Origin: Halomonas halophila
Lineage (GTDB): Bacteria; Pseudomonadota; Gammaproteobacteria; Pseudomonadales; Halomonadaceae
DNA: 5,783 nucleotides
Direction of reading: 5' to 3'
Assembly (NCBI GenBank): GCA_002433675.1
Contig: DJIP01000134.1
Span: 13,089-18,871, forward strand
The notes under the pieces are model-generated. The model saw only the letters and a list, made by a program, of their open reading frames with translations, did no database searches and was not told the DNA's origin. Made by a program: the position numbers and the translations under genes. Numbering within the stretch: position 1 is the stretch's first letter; each line of letters starts with the position of its first letter. Positions 4,173 to 5,783 of the stretch are shown one piece after another.

Positions 4173-5783
4173 ATGAGCACGGCGACGGTGGTGATGGTAC
4201 AGGGGCAGGCTTTTGTTCAGGGCACCGATGGTAGCCTTCGCGAACTCAGGCCGGGAGACGTGATCAGCGACGGGGAGCGCCTGGTGACGTCACAGGGTGG
4301 CGAAATCTCGATTTCGCCCGGTGGCGTTGGCGACCCCGTGACACTTTCCGGTAGCGGACAGGTGCGCCTGTTGCCTTCCACCACTGAGCCGGCCGGCCCT
4401 TCGCTGGTCGATCAGGGTATCGTGCAGATTTCCGACGACTCGGCGCCCATCGCCGCGCCCGCGACCCCTTTGGGCAGCCCGGTGACGGCTGGCGCGGCTG
4501 TCGGTATTGATGCACCGGTTCCCGAGGGTACCCAGGCTAACGGCACCACAGATGCTGAGCTTGCGGCCCTCGCCCAGATTGCCGAGCAGGCCGACAACGT
4601 GCTGGGTGACGAGGAACTCAACGAGCTGTTGGCCGCCATCGACTCCGGCGAAGGCGACCTGTTCGATGATCTTGAAGATCCGGCGGCCGGCGGCACTGGT
4701 GGGGGAGGGGACGACGAGGGCAGTGGGTTTGTCCGTCTGCTGCGCATCGTGGAAACGGTGGATCCGCTGGCCTTCCAGTTTGGCCTTGAGGGGCGCGATG
4801 GTCCCATTGAGCGCGATTTCACCGGTGTCGACGCGGTGGATCCCGGCGATGACGATGAAGGCGTCACCCTGACAGGTCTCGACGGCCCAGAAGATCCCAC
4901 TGGCCCTGGTGGTCCTGGTAACCCAGGTAGCCCCGGTGGCCCCGGTAACCCCGGTGGTCCCGGTGGCCCCGGTGGTCCTGGGCAGCTGCCGATCGGTGCC
5001 GCTGGCGCCGAGCAGGTGCTGTTCGAAGCGGACCTGGCCGGTGGTAGCCGAGGCGATGCCTCCCAGCTGGTTCGCACCGGCTCCTTTGGCTTTAATTCAC
5101 CTGACGGCCTGGCCACCCTGAGCGTGGGTCCGGTGACCCTGACGCTTGCTCAGCTCAATGCCCTGGGGGCCTCGCCGGTGACGATCGTCACCGATCACGG
5201 CGTGGTGACGCTGACCGGCTTCACCGGTTCGGCCGCAGGGGGCACCGTCAGCTACACCTATGAACTGACCGGCAACGTCGACAACGACAGCGTTGCCGGC
5301 GCCACCGATGGCGGCTATCTCGAGAGCCTGAGTGTCCAGGCGGTGGATGTGGACGGCAGCAGCGCCAGCGGCTCGCTAGACATTTTGATCGTGGATGACG
5401 CGCCCCGCGCCGAGGACGATCCTACCGTCGAGACCACCGACGATACGGCGGTGAGTATCAATGTCATCACCAACGCGACGGGTGCCGATACGCTCGGTGG
5501 CGACGGTGCCGAGCTGACTGCTGCGGAGCTTTTGGACAGTACCGCCGGCAGCCTGGAATTCAACGCCGACGGTACCATTACCTTCACCCCGGCGGCGGGC
5601 TTCGAGGGTACCGCCGAGATCCGCTATACCCTGACCGACAACGACGGTGACACCAGCCAGGCGACCTGGCGGGTGGAGGTGGAAGACGACGAGCCCGAGA
5701 TCGAGATTAACCCCGAATCGCCCAACGCTTCGGGCAACAATGAGGCCGACGAGGCCGGCCTCGACGACGGCGGCAGCCAGGCC
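4173..5783 (+). CDS. LapA-type, type I-secreted giant adhesin, N-terminal 537 residues (gene continues past the window)
   Basis: The frame is open from 4173 to the right edge. Residues 1 to about 170 match the retention module of LapA-like adhesins: a small beta-rich start (VVMVQGQAFVQGTDGSLREL, then GDVISDGERLVT), an acidic helix EELNELLAAIDSGEGD, and the di-alanine site PAAG at 170-173. Next come SGFVRLLRIVETVDP and a collagen-like G-X-P linker (246-269). Residues 280-409 resemble the T1SS-143/VCBS-like extender repeats (FEADLAGGS, YELTGNVDND, ILIVDDAP). Residues 410-503 resemble tandem-95/cadherin-like domains (FTPAAGFEG, IRYTLTDNDGD). From about 511 a new unit starts (EADEAGLDDGGSQA). In this family the module plugs the outer-membrane TolC-like pore, holding the adhesin on the cell until LapG cuts the site. 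There is no Sec signal, as expected for type I export. The composition is strongly acidic. RTX repeats and the C-terminal secretion signal must lie beyond the window. Confidence 0.9.
   Translation, partial: MSTATVVMVQGQAFVQGTDGSLRELRPGDVISDGERLVTSQGGEISISPGGVGDPVTLSGSGQVRLLPSTTEPAGPSLVDQGIVQISDDSAPIAAPATPLGSPVTAGAAVGIDAPVPEGTQANGTTDAELAALAQIAEQADNVLGDEELNELLAAIDSGEGDLFDDLEDPAAGGTGGGGDDEGSGFVRLLRIVETVDPLAFQFGLEGRDGPIERDFTGVDAVDPGDDDEGVTLTGLDGPEDPTGPGGPGNPGSPGGPGNPGGPGGPGGPGQLPIGAAGAEQVLFEADLAGGSRGDASQLVRTGSFGFNSPDGLATLSVGPVTLTLAQLNALGASPVTIVTDHGVVTLTGFTGSAAGGTVSYTYELTGNVDNDSVAGATDGGYLESLSVQAVDVDGSSASGSLDILIVDDAPRAEDDPTVETTDDTAVSINVITNATGADTLGGDGAELTAAELLDSTAGSLEFNADGTITFTPAAGFEGTAEIRYTLTDNDGDTSQATWRVEVEDDEPEIEINPESPNASGNNEADEAGLDDGGSQA
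4680..4691 (+). other. Predicted LapG protease site (PAAG)
   Basis: Residues 170-173 read PAAG, followed by a glycine-rich stretch and preceded by the acidic helix typical of the retention module. LapG-type cysteine proteases are known to cut between the two alanines of [T/P/A]AA[G/V] at this position, releasing the adhesin when cyclic-di-GMP is low. Position and context, not the four residues alone, support the call; another PAAG at 473-476 sits inside an extender domain. Confidence 0.75.
4908..4979 (+). repeat. Eight tandem 9-bp units encoding a collagen-like (Gly-X-Pro)8 linker
   Basis: Each unit is GGT, then a GGY, AAC or AGC codon, then a CCN codon, giving Gly-[Gly/Asn/Ser]-Pro eight times without interruption (residues 246-269). 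Proline sits in the Y position of the collagen triplet. Third-base variation among units shows the array is not freshly duplicated throughout, but a 9-bp unit can change copy number in frame by slippage. It links the retention module to the extender domains. Confidence 0.85.

Noticed and set aside
4412..5116. Minus-strand frame of 234 codons with GPPGPPG collagen-like stretch
   Set aside because: It is the antisense of the adhesin gene. The collagen-like look arises because GGN-NNC-CCN repeats read as proline and glycine codons on both strands.
5589..5600. Second PAAG (residues 473-476) as an additional LapG site
   Set aside because: It sits in FTPAAGFEG, a common strand-loop motif of tandem-95/cadherin-like domains, far from the retention module, so it is probably buried in a fold.

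Overview
The window looks like a chromosomal biofilm-matrix locus from a GC-rich, flagellate-type gammaproteobacterium. A halophilic or marine lineage such as the Halomonadaceae is my best guess. That guess rests on the high-GC coding sequence, the strongly acidic proteins, the Alg8-type synthase and the LapA-type adhesin; it is inference, with no taxonomic marker in the window.

Layout. On the minus strand, two genes form a tight operon read right to left. ugd (3302 to 1956) encodes UDP-glucose 6-dehydrogenase. It is followed after 10 nt by an alg8-type family 2 polysaccharide synthase (1945 to 32) that carries a C-terminal extension of about 130 residues not found in classical Alg8. On the plus strand, starting at 4173 and running off the right edge, is the N-terminal 537 residues of a giant LapA-type, type I-secreted adhesin. 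It has a retention module, a di-alanine PAAG protease site, a collagen-like Gly-X-Pro linker, and the first immunoglobulin-like or cadherin-like extender repeats. The two transcription units diverge from an unusually long (870 bp), partly AT-rich intergenic region (3303-4172). That region holds no convincing gene but has repeated short motifs, a near-perfect palindrome, a sigma-28-like -10 box and a strong 16-bp hairpin close to the adhesin start.

How the genes may work together. Ugd would supply UDP-glucuronate. The Alg8-like synthase would polymerise and export an acidic polysaccharide, and the adhesin would hold cells to a surface or to that matrix. Both Alg8-type synthases and LapA-type adhesins are usually controlled by cyclic-di-GMP in other bacteria (through Alg44 and LapD/LapG), so shared control is plausible. 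None of those control proteins is visible here. The point most worth following is that the dehydrogenase next to the Alg8 homologue is a UDP-glucose enzyme and not a GDP-mannose one. The exported polymer may therefore be a glucuronic-acid polymer and not alginate.
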